Below are positions 6,049 to 13,773 of a stretch of DNA of 62,065 nucleotides, in pieces; position 1 is the first letter of the stretch; every line of letters starts with the position of its first letter. The notes under the pieces are model-generated. The model was not told the origin of the DNA. It saw only the letters and a program-made list of their open reading frames with translations, and searched no databases. Location: positions 1-62,065 of the forward strand of contig CAJCHM010000007.1 in NCBI GenBank assembly GCA_903970255.1, in the 5' to 3' direction. This DNA comes from Acidobacteriota bacterium (GTDB taxonomy: Bacteria; Chlamydiota; Chlamydiia; Chlamydiales; Rhabdochlamydiaceae). The translations under genes and the position numbers were made by a program.

Positions 6049-9014
6049 ACTGGCTCTCCAGCCTGGTCTACTTCTTGAATAGATTCAAGTTTCTCAAGCT
6101 CGGGCATCAGTGAGAGATCGATCAGGGGACGGCGGCGAGGCTGAATCTGCGGGGGTACCGGTGGTTCAGGGACGACCATCTCGAACTTGAAGAGAGCATG
6201 GGCGATTTCTTGTTTCATCCTTAAGGTGAGTGAGTCGAAGAGGGCAAATGCCTCATGTTTGAATTCAAGAAGGGGATCTTTTTGACCAACAGAGCGGATA
6301 TGCACTTCTGTGCGCAAGTGGTCGATGTGCAGGAGGTGCTCTTGCCAGAGCCTATCGATGTTGCGGACGAGGAGGCTGCGGATAACCTCACTTAAAATCT
6401 CTTCTGGGTTCATCCTGCTTGGAGGTTGGTTGGCAAACATGTTTTGAGCGGTCGCAATTTTTTGAGCTTCATGGGAGAGTTTGTGGTCAAAGGCGGTAAG
6501 TACCTTACCAGAGGCTAGTTTTTCAATGTCTTCTACTTTGAGATAGTCGTCATCGAATTCATTGGGCGCAAAGGTCAGGGGGAAGTGTTCGACCAGCCAC
6601 TGGCGGTACCCTTCAGGATTCCATCCTCCATTTTCGCTGCGCGAGGTGAAAAATTGATGGCACATTTGTGAACAGATCTCATCGAGGATTTCACGGGCAA
6701 GTGAGAGAGTATCATTAATGTGGAGCACTTCGTTCCGGAAAGAGTAGATCTCGGTTCTCTGTTTGTTCATCACATCGTCATATTCAAGGGTGTGCTTGCG
6801 CATGGTGTAATTGCGCTGCTCTACTCTTTTTTGCGCCGTCTCGATCGATTTGTTGAGGACCTTGGCTGAGATGGCCTCTCCTTCAGGGGGGCGGAACCTC
6901 TGGAGAAAGGCTGTGATGCGCGGCGATGTGAAGAGTCGCATCAGTTGATCTTCAAAGGAAACATAAAATTTGGATGTTCCTGGATCTCCTTGGCGCGCGC
7001 AACGGCCGCGCAGCTGTCTATCGATCCGGCGGGATTGGTGGCGTGTTGTGCCAATGACATGGAGTCCGCCTAAGCTTGCAACACCTGGTTTGAGTTTAAT
7101 GTCAGTACCGCGGCCTGCCATGTTGGTGGCAACGGTGATGGCATTGGGAGATCCTGCATCGGCGATAATTTCCGCTTCACTGACATGATTCTTGGCGTTA
7201 AGCACAGTGTGCTCGAGCTTGTTTTGCTTGAGGATGCGGGAGAGTTTCTCAGATACCTCGACCGATTCGGTACCGATCAGGATGGGCCGGCCAAGTTTAT
7301 GGGTTTCCTGGACGTCTTTGAGGATCGCGTTGTATTTTTCCCGCTCTGTCATGTAAATCTCGTCGTCCTTATCGACACGCTGTCCCTTGTTGTGGGTAGG
7401 AATAGCAAGAACTTCGAGTTTATAAATCTCTTTAAATTCATTGGCCTCTGTCATTGCAGTGCCGGTCATGCCCGCAAGCTTGGTATAGAGGCGGAAATAA
7501 TTCTGCAGGGTGATGGTAGCGTATGTCTGGGTTTCCCCCTGGATGGCAACGCCTTCTTTGGCCTCGATCGCTTGGTGCAAGCCGTCTGAGAAGCGGCGGC
7601 CAGGTTGAGGGCGGCCCGTATTCTCATCGATGATGATGATTTTTTCTTCAGCAACGATATAATCGACATCTTTTTCCATCATCAGATGGGCCCGCAGAAG
7701 CTGTCTTAAATTGTGGGTGCGCTCTTTGCGGCGGGAGTCTTCTTCGCGCAAGTGCACTTTCTGCTGGAGTTTTTCTTGCTCGGAAAATTCGGGGTTCTCA
7801 TCGATTTTTGCGTATTCATGGCCGAGATCGAGCATGACAAAGTCATCGGATGTGGCTTTTTCTTTGTTATTTTCAAACCATTGGTGGATCCCTTTGTCGG
7901 TGAGCTCAAAGTCGCTTGCGCGCTCATCGACGATGATAAAGAGCTCCGAGAGAGTTTTGGCGCGCTCTTCTTTATTGGCATCTCCATAGAAGTAGGTGTC
8001 CCATTTTTCGATTTGGGCTCTCAATGTGGGGTTTTCCCGGATTCTTTTGATGAGTTTGTTATGCGGTGTCCCTTTGCTGGCAAGCCAAAGTTTACAAAGA
8101 GCTTCTTTTTCTTCATTTTCCTGCTCTTTAGTCAGCTTGCGCTCAGTTGAAGCTTCTTCGTCGAGGCTTCCCAATTTTTCCAAAACCTTACGCGCATCGC
8201 TGGCAAGCTTATTGCACAAATCGCGCTGGTGTTTGACAAGGTTTGCCACATCATTCTTCAGTGTATCGTACATTTGGCGGGAAGTAGCTGATGGGCCGGA
8301 GATGATGAGCGGGGTACGCGCTTCATCGATGAGAATCGAATCCACTTCATCGACAATAGCAAAATAATAGCCGCGTTGGCACTGATCTTCTTTGCTCTGA
8401 GCCATTGAGTTATCGCGCAGGTAGTCGAAACCAAATTCAGACGCTGTTCCATACACGATATCTGCCTCATAGACGGTTTTGCGCAGGTGCTGAGGAGTTG
8501 AATTGATCAAAGATTCAACAGTAAGCCCAAGGAATCGAAAGATAGCGCCGATCCATTCACAGTCGCGCTTAGCAAGGTAATCGTTAACAGTGACCAGGTG
8601 AACCGGCTTTCCTGTGAGTGCATTGAGGTAGAGGGGCATCGAGGCTGTGAGGGTTTTCCCCTCGCCTGTTTGCATCTCTGCAATGGCGCCATAGTGCATA
8701 GCGATACCGCCTAAGATCTGAACATCATAGGGGATCATGTCCCATTTTTGATTATACCCGGAGAATTCAACCTCTGTCCCACAGAGCCTGCGGCAAGCAC
8801 TCTTGACGGCAGCATAGCCCTCTGGCAGGAGTTTATCCAACGGCTCGCCGTTTTTAAGGCGATCGCGAAATTCCGTTGTTTTATTGCGCAGTTCTGCATC
8901 GGAAAGGGATTGGAATTTCTCCTCCCACCGATTGACCTCTGCGACAATTTTGCCATATTTTTTGAGTAGGCGGCCTTGAGCTGTACCAAAAAGCTTTTTA
9001 ACAAATGCGAACAT
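6039..9014 (-). CDS. secA: Preprotein translocase ATPase SecA
   Basis: This 991-residue SecA drives protein export through SecYEG. Walker A is at residues 116-121 (TGEGKT) and the DEAD-type box reads VDEVDSILIDEARTPLI. The helicase motif MAGRGTDIKL and the arginine-finger region RQLRGRCARQGDPG are intact. The C-terminus is proline/arginine rich (PPVPPQIQPRRRP) and lacks the usual zinc-binding SEC-C tail. The start MFAFVKKLFG is the canonical SecA N-terminus. An element A copy lies in the upstream leader. Confidence 0.97.
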   Translation of the reverse strand: MFAFVKKLFGTAQGRLLKKYGKIVAEVNRWEEKFQSLSDAELRNKTTEFRDRLKNGEPLDKLLPEGYAAVKSACRRLCGTEVEFSGYNQKWDMIPYDVQILGGIAMHYGAIAEMQTGEGKTLTASMPLYLNALTGKPVHLVTVNDYLAKRDCEWIGAIFRFLGLTVESLINSTPQHLRKTVYEADIVYGTASEFGFDYLRDNSMAQSKEDQCQRGYYFAIVDEVDSILIDEARTPLIISGPSATSRQMYDTLKNDVANLVKHQRDLCNKLASDARKVLEKLGSLDEEASTERKLTKEQENEEKEALCKLWLASKGTPHNKLIKRIRENPTLRAQIEKWDTYFYGDANKEERAKTLSELFIIVDERASDFELTDKGIHQWFENNKEKATSDDFVMLDLGHEYAKIDENPEFSEQEKLQQKVHLREEDSRRKERTHNLRQLLRAHLMMEKDVDYIVAEEKIIIIDENTGRPQPGRRFSDGLHQAIEAKEGVAIQGETQTYATITLQNYFRLYTKLAGMTGTAMTEANEFKEIYKLEVLAIPTHNKGQRVDKDDEIYMTEREKYNAILKDVQETHKLGRPILIGTESVEVSEKLSRILKQNKLEHTVLNAKNHVSEAEIIADAGSPNAITVATNMAGRGTDIKLKPGVASLGGLHVIGTTRHQSRRIDRQLRGRCARQGDPGTSKFYVSFEDQLMRLFTSPRITAFLQRFRPPEGEAISAKVLNKSIETAQKRVEQRNYTMRKHTLEYDDVMNKQRTEIYSFRNEVLHINDTLSLAREILDEICSQMCHQFFTSRSENGGWNPEGYRQWLVEHFPLTFAPNEFDDDYLKVEDIEKLASGKVLTAFDHKLSHEAQKIATAQNMFANQPPSRMNPEEILSEVIRSLLVRNIDRLWQEHLLHIDHLRTEVHIRSVGQKDPLLEFKHEAFALFDSLTLRMKQEIAHALFKFEMVVPEPPVPPQIQPRRRPLIDLSLMPELEKLESIQEVDQAGEPVWN

Positions 9015-9129
9015 GAGGGTTTCCTCTGGATATAATGCTTGCCAAGACTTTAGATTATATTATGTTTGTAATTTTTAGAACAGGACTGAATCTCGCTTTG
9101 CTATTTTTTATTTTAAAAAAACTGGTCTA

Positions 9130-9292
9130 TACCGGTGCTACTTCAAACGTACCTGTAATTTTTGTTTTAACGCGACCATTTTTCCTTCACCCAAACAGGG
9201 ACATTATTCGAAGTAATAAGACCCTGTTTGGAGGAAGGGAAAAGGGGGCCGTTAAAACAGAAATTACAGATACGTTTGAAGTAGCACCGGTA
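9130..9292 (-). mobile_element. Palindromic element family A, copy 2
   Basis: A 163-bp copy in opposite orientation to copy 1 (interior begins CGCGACCATTTTTCC), flanked by TA at 9128-9129 and 9293-9294. Removing it restores the palindromic target CTGGTC-TA-GACCGG, so it landed in the centre of an existing inverted repeat. It lies between a predicted promoter and secA and would be transcribed as a long hairpin in the secA leader. Confidence 0.85.
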
Positions 9293-9319
9293 TAGACCGG
9301 TGAATTTGGAGTCGAATCC

Positions 9320-9348
9320 ATTATAGCACTGAGAACCTATCCCAGTAA
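9320..9348 (-). promoter_or_regulatory. Candidate promoter for secA
   Basis: On the minus strand TGC-TATAAT (9320-9328) is an extended -10 box. Seventeen bases upstream is a weak -35 (TTACTG). Transcription would run through element A copy 2 into secA-csaA. The hairpin at 9336-9366 overlaps the -35 region, so this promoter is tentative. Confidence 0.35.
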
Positions 9349-9366
9349 AAACTTTACTGGGATAGG
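9336..9366 (-). terminator. Hairpin downstream of Inc-like gene
   Basis: CCTATCCCAGTAAA and TTTACTGGGATAGG form a perfect 14-bp stem with a 3-base loop, starting 22 bp after the stop codon of the coiled-coil gene. There is no strong U-tract, so it may be a weak terminator or an RNA 3' stabiliser. Confidence 0.6.
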
Positions 9367-9388
9367 TGCGATGTTAATTCTGCTCGAG

Positions 9389-10738
9389 TTAGTTATTTAT
9401 TTCTTGAAGCGACTTTGTTTTTGTATTTATCTGTTCATCAAGCTCTGCAAGTTCTTGTTTTTTCTTCTCAACTTCTTCTTTTTTTGTGCTTATTTCTGTA
9501 ACAAGCCCTGCAAGTTCTTGTTTTTTCTGCTTAGCTTCTTCTATTTTTTTAGCAATTTTTTCGTTTATGGCATTGAGAGTGTTTTGTTGTTCTTCCTCTA
9601 AGCTCTTAATTTTTTTCTGAACCTCGTTCTCTGCATTTTGCAGCTTTTCAAGGAATGTCGATAATTGGTTTTTAACTCTCTCCAACTTTGGTTCCTCTTG
9701 AGCGATGTTCTCTTGAATTTCTTTCAATGTTTTTGCTTCGTTGTCATAGGCGTTTTTTGTTTGATCGAGTTTGCTTTGTGCTTCCTCCATCTGTTTTTCA
9801 ATTTTCTCTAGCTCACCTGTTCTTGTAGCAGCGCGATTCTCCAGGGAATTGAGTTCTTGAGTGCGCTGTTTTAGAGTTTCTTCAAGTTTTTGCAAGTTCC
9901 CAACGCTTGCAGTGAATAAATTAACTTGTACATCGAGACTCTTTTTCTGATCATTTAGGGAAGTAAACAGGGATGAGGAAATCGCTTGGGCTCGATGGAT
10001 CTCTTCAGAGAGATCTTTCACATCTTTGTCGAAGGTCATATCGAAATCTTTGACTTTAGATGCCAATAGTTTTGTTTCTTGGTCCACTCCGGCCTTTTCA
10101 ACATCTAAAACATTTAAGTTTTTGCCAAGAGCAATGTTTTGGTCGGCAAAGGCTGCAACTTGGGTTTTTAGGATGGGGATTGCCTTTTGGAGTTGTGCAA
10201 CGCGCTCAGTTAGGTTTCTGTTGTTTTGTTCTAGCTGATTTAGATTAGCTGTAATGCGTTGATTGCTCTCTGTAAGAGTGGTATTGGCATTTTCTAGACG
10301 TTGAGTATTTGCCCGTATTGCTGTGATTGTCTGGTTTAATTGGATATTGATCCCTTGAACTTCCTTGTATTGTTTTAGGAGCCGGTCTGTAACTGCTTGC
10401 ATTTTTTTCTGAGTTGTTTGCAGCTGTTGATTTTCCTGTTTGAGTGTCTGAACAGTCTTGTCAAGCCCAATCCCATCATTAAAATCACGGACAAAGGAGA
10501 GGGTAAACGTAAGAAGGATCCCTAGTACAAAGAAAGAGATCGCAGCAGCAAACAGCTTTAGGAAAACTGCAGCAACAGCACTCCCTACTGCAAGAACAAT
10601 TCCCGCGATGACAAGACTGTCTTTAAAGCTTAAAGAAAATTTAGAGTCAAAAGGATTAAGGGGGAGCTTTACTGAAGGAATCAGAGAATAGAGGGTCTCT
10701 TGGAACTTTATTGAAGATTGAATCGATGAAATATTCAT
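9389..10738 (-). CDS. Inc-like protein: bilobed membrane domain plus long coiled coil
   Basis: Near the N-terminus two hydrophobic segments are separated by a few residues (SLVIAGIVLAVGSAVAAVFL, then LFAAAISFFVLGILLTFTL), the bilobed hairpin that marks chlamydial inclusion membrane proteins. The remaining 350 residues are almost continuous heptad-like coiled coil rich in Gln, Glu, Lys and Asn. I start at ATG 10736-10738 (MNISSIQSS), which has GAGG upstream; the longer TTG start would overlap the preceding gene. It follows a paralogue with 7 bp between them. By analogy it would sit in the host-derived vacuole membrane with the coiled coil in host cytosol; IncA-like SNARE mimicry is a guess. 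Confidence 0.7.
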   Translation of the reverse strand: MNISSIQSSIKFQETLYSLIPSVKLPLNPFDSKFSLSFKDSLVIAGIVLAVGSAVAAVFLKLFAAAISFFVLGILLTFTLSFVRDFNDGIGLDKTVQTLKQENQQLQTTQKKMQAVTDRLLKQYKEVQGINIQLNQTITAIRANTQRLENANTTLTESNQRITANLNQLEQNNRNLTERVAQLQKAIPILKTQVAAFADQNIALGKNLNVLDVEKAGVDQETKLLASKVKDFDMTFDKDVKDLSEEIHRAQAISSSLFTSLNDQKKSLDVQVNLFTASVGNLQKLEETLKQRTQELNSLENRAATRTGELEKIEKQMEEAQSKLDQTKNAYDNEAKTLKEIQENIAQEEPKLERVKNQLSTFLEKLQNAENEVQKKIKSLEEEQQNTLNAINEKIAKKIEEAKQKKQELAGLVTEISTKKEEVEKKKQELAELDEQINTKTKSLQEINN

Positions 10739-10745
10739 TTGGACC

Positions 10746-11951
10746 TCACAGGTTATCAATTTCTTTTTTTTGCTCTTGGGTTTTATTGCTGACTGTATTC
10801 AGGAACTTAATATCATTGGTTAATTTGGTGCCTAGCGCATCGAAGTGTGTTGCAGTTTCACTTAATTGATCTGAGATCTTTGTAAGACCACTATTATCAT
10901 TGGATAGTTTTGAATCTGTTTGAGATAATTTTAGCAGGGTGTCATTGAGCAAAAGCTGAGCTTTTGAGATCTCCTCATTGATCTTTTCGAATTCAGTTTT
11001 GCGTTTCTCTAGGGCTTTTTCCGCTTCTTCAACTTTTCCTTCAATTAGCTCGAGCTGCTGTGTCCACTTCTTGATTTCTTGCTCATCCAGATTGACCTTA
11101 TTCTCTGTCGATTTAAACTCCTCAATTTGCTTTTGCAATTGATTGATTTTGTTGGCAAATACCCCTAAGAGTTCTTTTCCTGTCTTCTGCGTTAAATTGA
11201 CCTGTGTTGCAAGGGAGGAGATTTCTTTGCCAATCTCTGCATCAACTTCCCCGATATCAACCTTTAGATCACTCTCTTCTTTGCCAAGTTCGATGACAAC
11301 ATCGTTGACTTGTCGCACATCTGTTGTGAGAGAAGCGTTTGTCTCCTGAAATTTTGTGAGGTGTTTGTTGATAGAGGCCACGCTCTCTTGCAACTTCTGC
11401 GTTTGTATCTTAAATTGGAGAACTTGTTTTGATAGGTCTTCATTAGCTAATTTTAGTTGCTTATTTTCTTCGACGTATTCCTCTACTTGGGTCTTTAACT
11501 GTATGTTGGACTTTTCAAACTCATTTTTTGCCTCTAGGATTTCTTGCTTGTCTTTTTCGAGTTGGGTGTTTGCATTTGTAAGATTTTTAAGAGCCTCTTC
11601 AGTTCTGTTTGCGGTGTCCTGGACCTCAACTGTGGTTTTTGCCAGAACTGTTGTTGATCTATGCAAATCAGCAAGATTTGCATCCCTTCTCCAGCAACCA
11701 TGGACAACAAATAACGCAAGATCAACACCGGCAAATAGTCCAGCTACCCAGTAATTATTTTTTATAAGAACAAATGAGGCAACAGTAGCTGTGGTCGCAG
11801 CCCCCTCAGCGCAGAACATGAGGACGTCGCGGCAAGTAATTTTGCAATAGGAGGCTTTACGGGGATTTTCTATAGGAACAAGACGCTCTGTTTCTTTCCT
11901 GGGGGAATTTTCTTCAAGAATAAGACCCGCTGTTCCTTTTACTGTCTTCAT
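10746..11951 (-). CDS. Inc-like protein: bilobed membrane domain plus coiled coil
   Basis: This 401-residue paralogue of the next gene has a 40-residue polar leader. Two hydrophobic segments follow (DVLMFCAEGAATTATVASFVLI and YWVAGLFAGVDLALFVVHGC), then about 310 residues of coiled coil. AGGTGA precedes the ATG at a good distance, so this is the first gene of a two-gene transcript. The short loop between the hydrophobic segments is the Inc hallmark. Sequence outside that layout is low complexity, so homology is judged by architecture only. Confidence 0.65.
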   Translation of the reverse strand: MKTVKGTAGLILEENSPRKETERLVPIENPRKASYCKITCRDVLMFCAEGAATTATVASFVLIKNNYWVAGLFAGVDLALFVVHGCWRRDANLADLHRSTTVLAKTTVEVQDTANRTEEALKNLTNANTQLEKDKQEILEAKNEFEKSNIQLKTQVEEYVEENKQLKLANEDLSKQVLQFKIQTQKLQESVASINKHLTKFQETNASLTTDVRQVNDVVIELGKEESDLKVDIGEVDAEIGKEISSLATQVNLTQKTGKELLGVFANKINQLQKQIEEFKSTENKVNLDEQEIKKWTQQLELIEGKVEEAEKALEKRKTEFEKINEEISKAQLLLNDTLLKLSQTDSKLSNDNSGLTKISDQLSETATHFDALGTKLTNDIKFLNTVSNKTQEQKKEIDNL

Positions 11952-12090
11952 AAGTCACCTGCTTTTTAATGAATTTTGGGAGTTTCTTCCGAAAAATTCC
12001 TTTGAATTTTAAGGTATCCGCGCGTCTTGGTCAATTTTTAAATTTAATTATTCGAGAAATAAAAAAATACATAATAGGTTTTTCAATCTT

Positions 12091-12120
12091 TTGACAACAA
12101 ACGGCTTTTTTCCGTATGGT
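12091..12120 (+). promoter_or_regulatory. Sigma70-type promoter cut off from its gene by element B
   Basis: A perfect -35 TTGACA (12091-12096) is followed after 18 bp by TATGGT (12115-12120). The predicted start of transcription is at the left end of element B copy 1 (12128). The promoter points at the secreted-protein/psd pair. Confidence 0.55.
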
Positions 12121-12127
12121 TAATGAT

Positions 12128-12287
12128 CTGGACTTTAGCCATTGGAGCGGAGCGCTTTTCCCAGATAGCATCCCCCTTGCAGGGGGAATTTTGTAATGGT
12201 GGCATATTCAAGCCTACCATTACAAAATTCCCGCTGCCTGCGGGCGCTATCTAGAAAAATCGCTCTGCTCCAATGGCTAAAGTCCAG
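12128..12287 (+). mobile_element. Palindromic element family B, copy 1
   Basis: This 160-bp near-palindrome has ends CTGGACTTTAGCCATTGGAG and its complement. The 5-bp direct repeat ATGAT abuts both ends (12123-12127, 12288-12292). Immediately downstream, a further inverted repeat pairs AGGGAATTGCAAA (12304-12316) with TTTGCAATTCCC near 12362-12373, adding structure to the leader of the next gene. Confidence 0.85.
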
Positions 12288-12401
12288 ATGATGACAGCTG
12301 TAGAGGGAATTGCAAAGCTGGCTTCGCGGCCCAAATGGGGTCATTCTGCTGCCGATTGAGTTTTGCAATTCCCCCTGTAACCAAAGACCTTCAAATTGTC
12401 T

Positions 12402-12809
12402 ATGAATCGACTTACCTTATTTGCTCTTTTTCTCCTGTATTTTGCTCCATTTTGCAACGGCGAGAATCGGACGCTGCTCATCCCTCAATCTTCCCTTATG
12501 GATGTCAGCCTTCCGCTTGCTGAAGATGATGAGATGAAAGTGATTGATCAATTGATCGTCGCGACAACAACCCAGTTGGAAACCCAAAAGCAGCTTAGAG
12601 TTACGATGCTTCAATTCAAAAAGCAACGGGAGGAGTTTGTCCAAGGCAACCAAACCAAGGCGCATGCGGGTCGAATGGTGCGCACTGCGCGGCAAATTTA
12701 TGAAATGGTAACGGCTAACCATCTTGAACATCTCTTTGCTAAAGATTATCTAGATGAGCTAACATTCTTTTCCTCGATTGCAGGAAAAACCGCCGTGACA
12801 AGGCCATGA
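12402..12809 (+). CDS. Small secreted protein upstream of psd
   Basis: This 135-residue protein begins with a clear Sec signal peptide (MNRLTLFALFLLYFAPFCNG) and a likely cleavage after NG. The mature part is mostly helical and charged, with QLETQKQLRVTMLQFKKQREEF as a coiled-coil-like stretch. ATG 12402 is preferred over a TTG two codons earlier. Its stop overlaps the psd start (ATGA), so the two are coupled, hinting at an envelope function. I do not recognise the family. Confidence 0.7.
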   Translation: MNRLTLFALFLLYFAPFCNGENRTLLIPQSSLMDVSLPLAEDDEMKVIDQLIVATTTQLETQKQLRVTMLQFKKQREEFVQGNQTKAHAGRMVRTARQIYEMVTANHLEHLFAKDYLDELTFFSSIAGKTAVTRP

Positions 12810-13714
12810 CAGATATTATTTATTTCGACAGGAAAGCTCAAAAAGAAGAGAAGGAGAAGGTGTATGGACGCTTCTTTCTAGAAATGCTGTATGGCAATGG
12901 ATTTTTTGCTAAGTGTTTCTCTTCTTTTCTTTTACCGCTTTTCTCTCAAATTCCCTTTCTCTCCTATCTCTATGGGTGTTTTCAAGCAAGCGCAATGAGT
13001 CGTTTTAAGGTAAAGCCTTTCATTGCCTCATTTTCCATCGACCCCTCTGAATTCTTGGCTCAGCCAGACTCATTTGCTTCTTTTAATGACTTTTTTATTC
13101 GACGCTTAAAACCCCAATGCCGTCCCTTGGCATTAGGAAATGATGTGGCAATCATGCCTGCAGATGCGCGTTATTTGGTTTTTCCTAAGATAGATGAAGC
13201 AGATGGATTTTGGGTAAAGGGGAAGAAATTTTCTCTTAAGAATTTGCTGCAAAATGCCTCTTTAGCAGAGCGCTATATAGGCGGGGCTATGGTGATTGCG
13301 CGCCTGTGTCCTGTCGACTATCACCGTTTCCATTTTCCTTGCGACTGTACCCCTGGAAGAGCAGAGCTAATCAATGGCCCCCTTTATTCTGTCAATCCGA
13401 TTGCCCTCAAGCGCAATATCGAGATTTTAAGTGAAAATAAACGGATGATCACCTCTCTGCAGACAAAAGAGTTTGGCAATATTCTCTACATCGAAGTGGG
13501 TGCAACTTATGTCGGAAGTATTCATCAGACCTTTATACCGGGAACCTTCTGCAATAAGGGGGATGAAAAGGGGTATTTTTCTTTTGGCGGTTCTTGCCTG
13601 ATTCTTCTTTTTGAGCCTGGCAAAATTATTTTTGATCCCGATCTTATCCTTTTTTCTTCAAAAAAAATGGAAGTTCGCGGTCTGATTGGACAATCTTTAG
13701 GCAAATCGTTTTAA
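12806..13714 (+). CDS. psd: Phosphatidylserine decarboxylase proenzyme
   Basis: This 302-residue enzyme converts phosphatidylserine to phosphatidylethanolamine at the inner membrane. The family motif FNDFFIRRLKP is present, as are the catalytic-site blocks LCPVDYHRFHFP and the self-cleavage motif FSFGGS with Ser263, whose cleavage yields the pyruvoyl group (usually LGST in E. coli). An N-terminal hydrophobic patch (SSFLLPLFSQIPFLSYLYG) probably anchors it. As I recall, psd also lies next to secA in Chlamydia trachomatis, so this neighbourhood looks conserved in the phylum. Confidence 0.93.
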   Translation: MTDIIYFDRKAQKEEKEKVYGRFFLEMLYGNGFFAKCFSSFLLPLFSQIPFLSYLYGCFQASAMSRFKVKPFIASFSIDPSEFLAQPDSFASFNDFFIRRLKPQCRPLALGNDVAIMPADARYLVFPKIDEADGFWVKGKKFSLKNLLQNASLAERYIGGAMVIARLCPVDYHRFHFPCDCTPGRAELINGPLYSVNPIALKRNIEILSENKRMITSLQTKEFGNILYIEVGATYVGSIHQTFIPGTFCNKGDEKGYFSFGGSCLILLFEPGKIIFDPDLILFSSKKMEVRGLIGQSLGKSF

Positions 13715-13773
13715 TTGATCTAATTCTTCAGTTTTATTATAATTATGTTTCGATAAGTTAATTCAAGGTTATT

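Noticed and set aside
7185-8367. Long plus-strand frames inside secA
   Set aside because: Antisense shadows of a highly conserved gene with no start signals.
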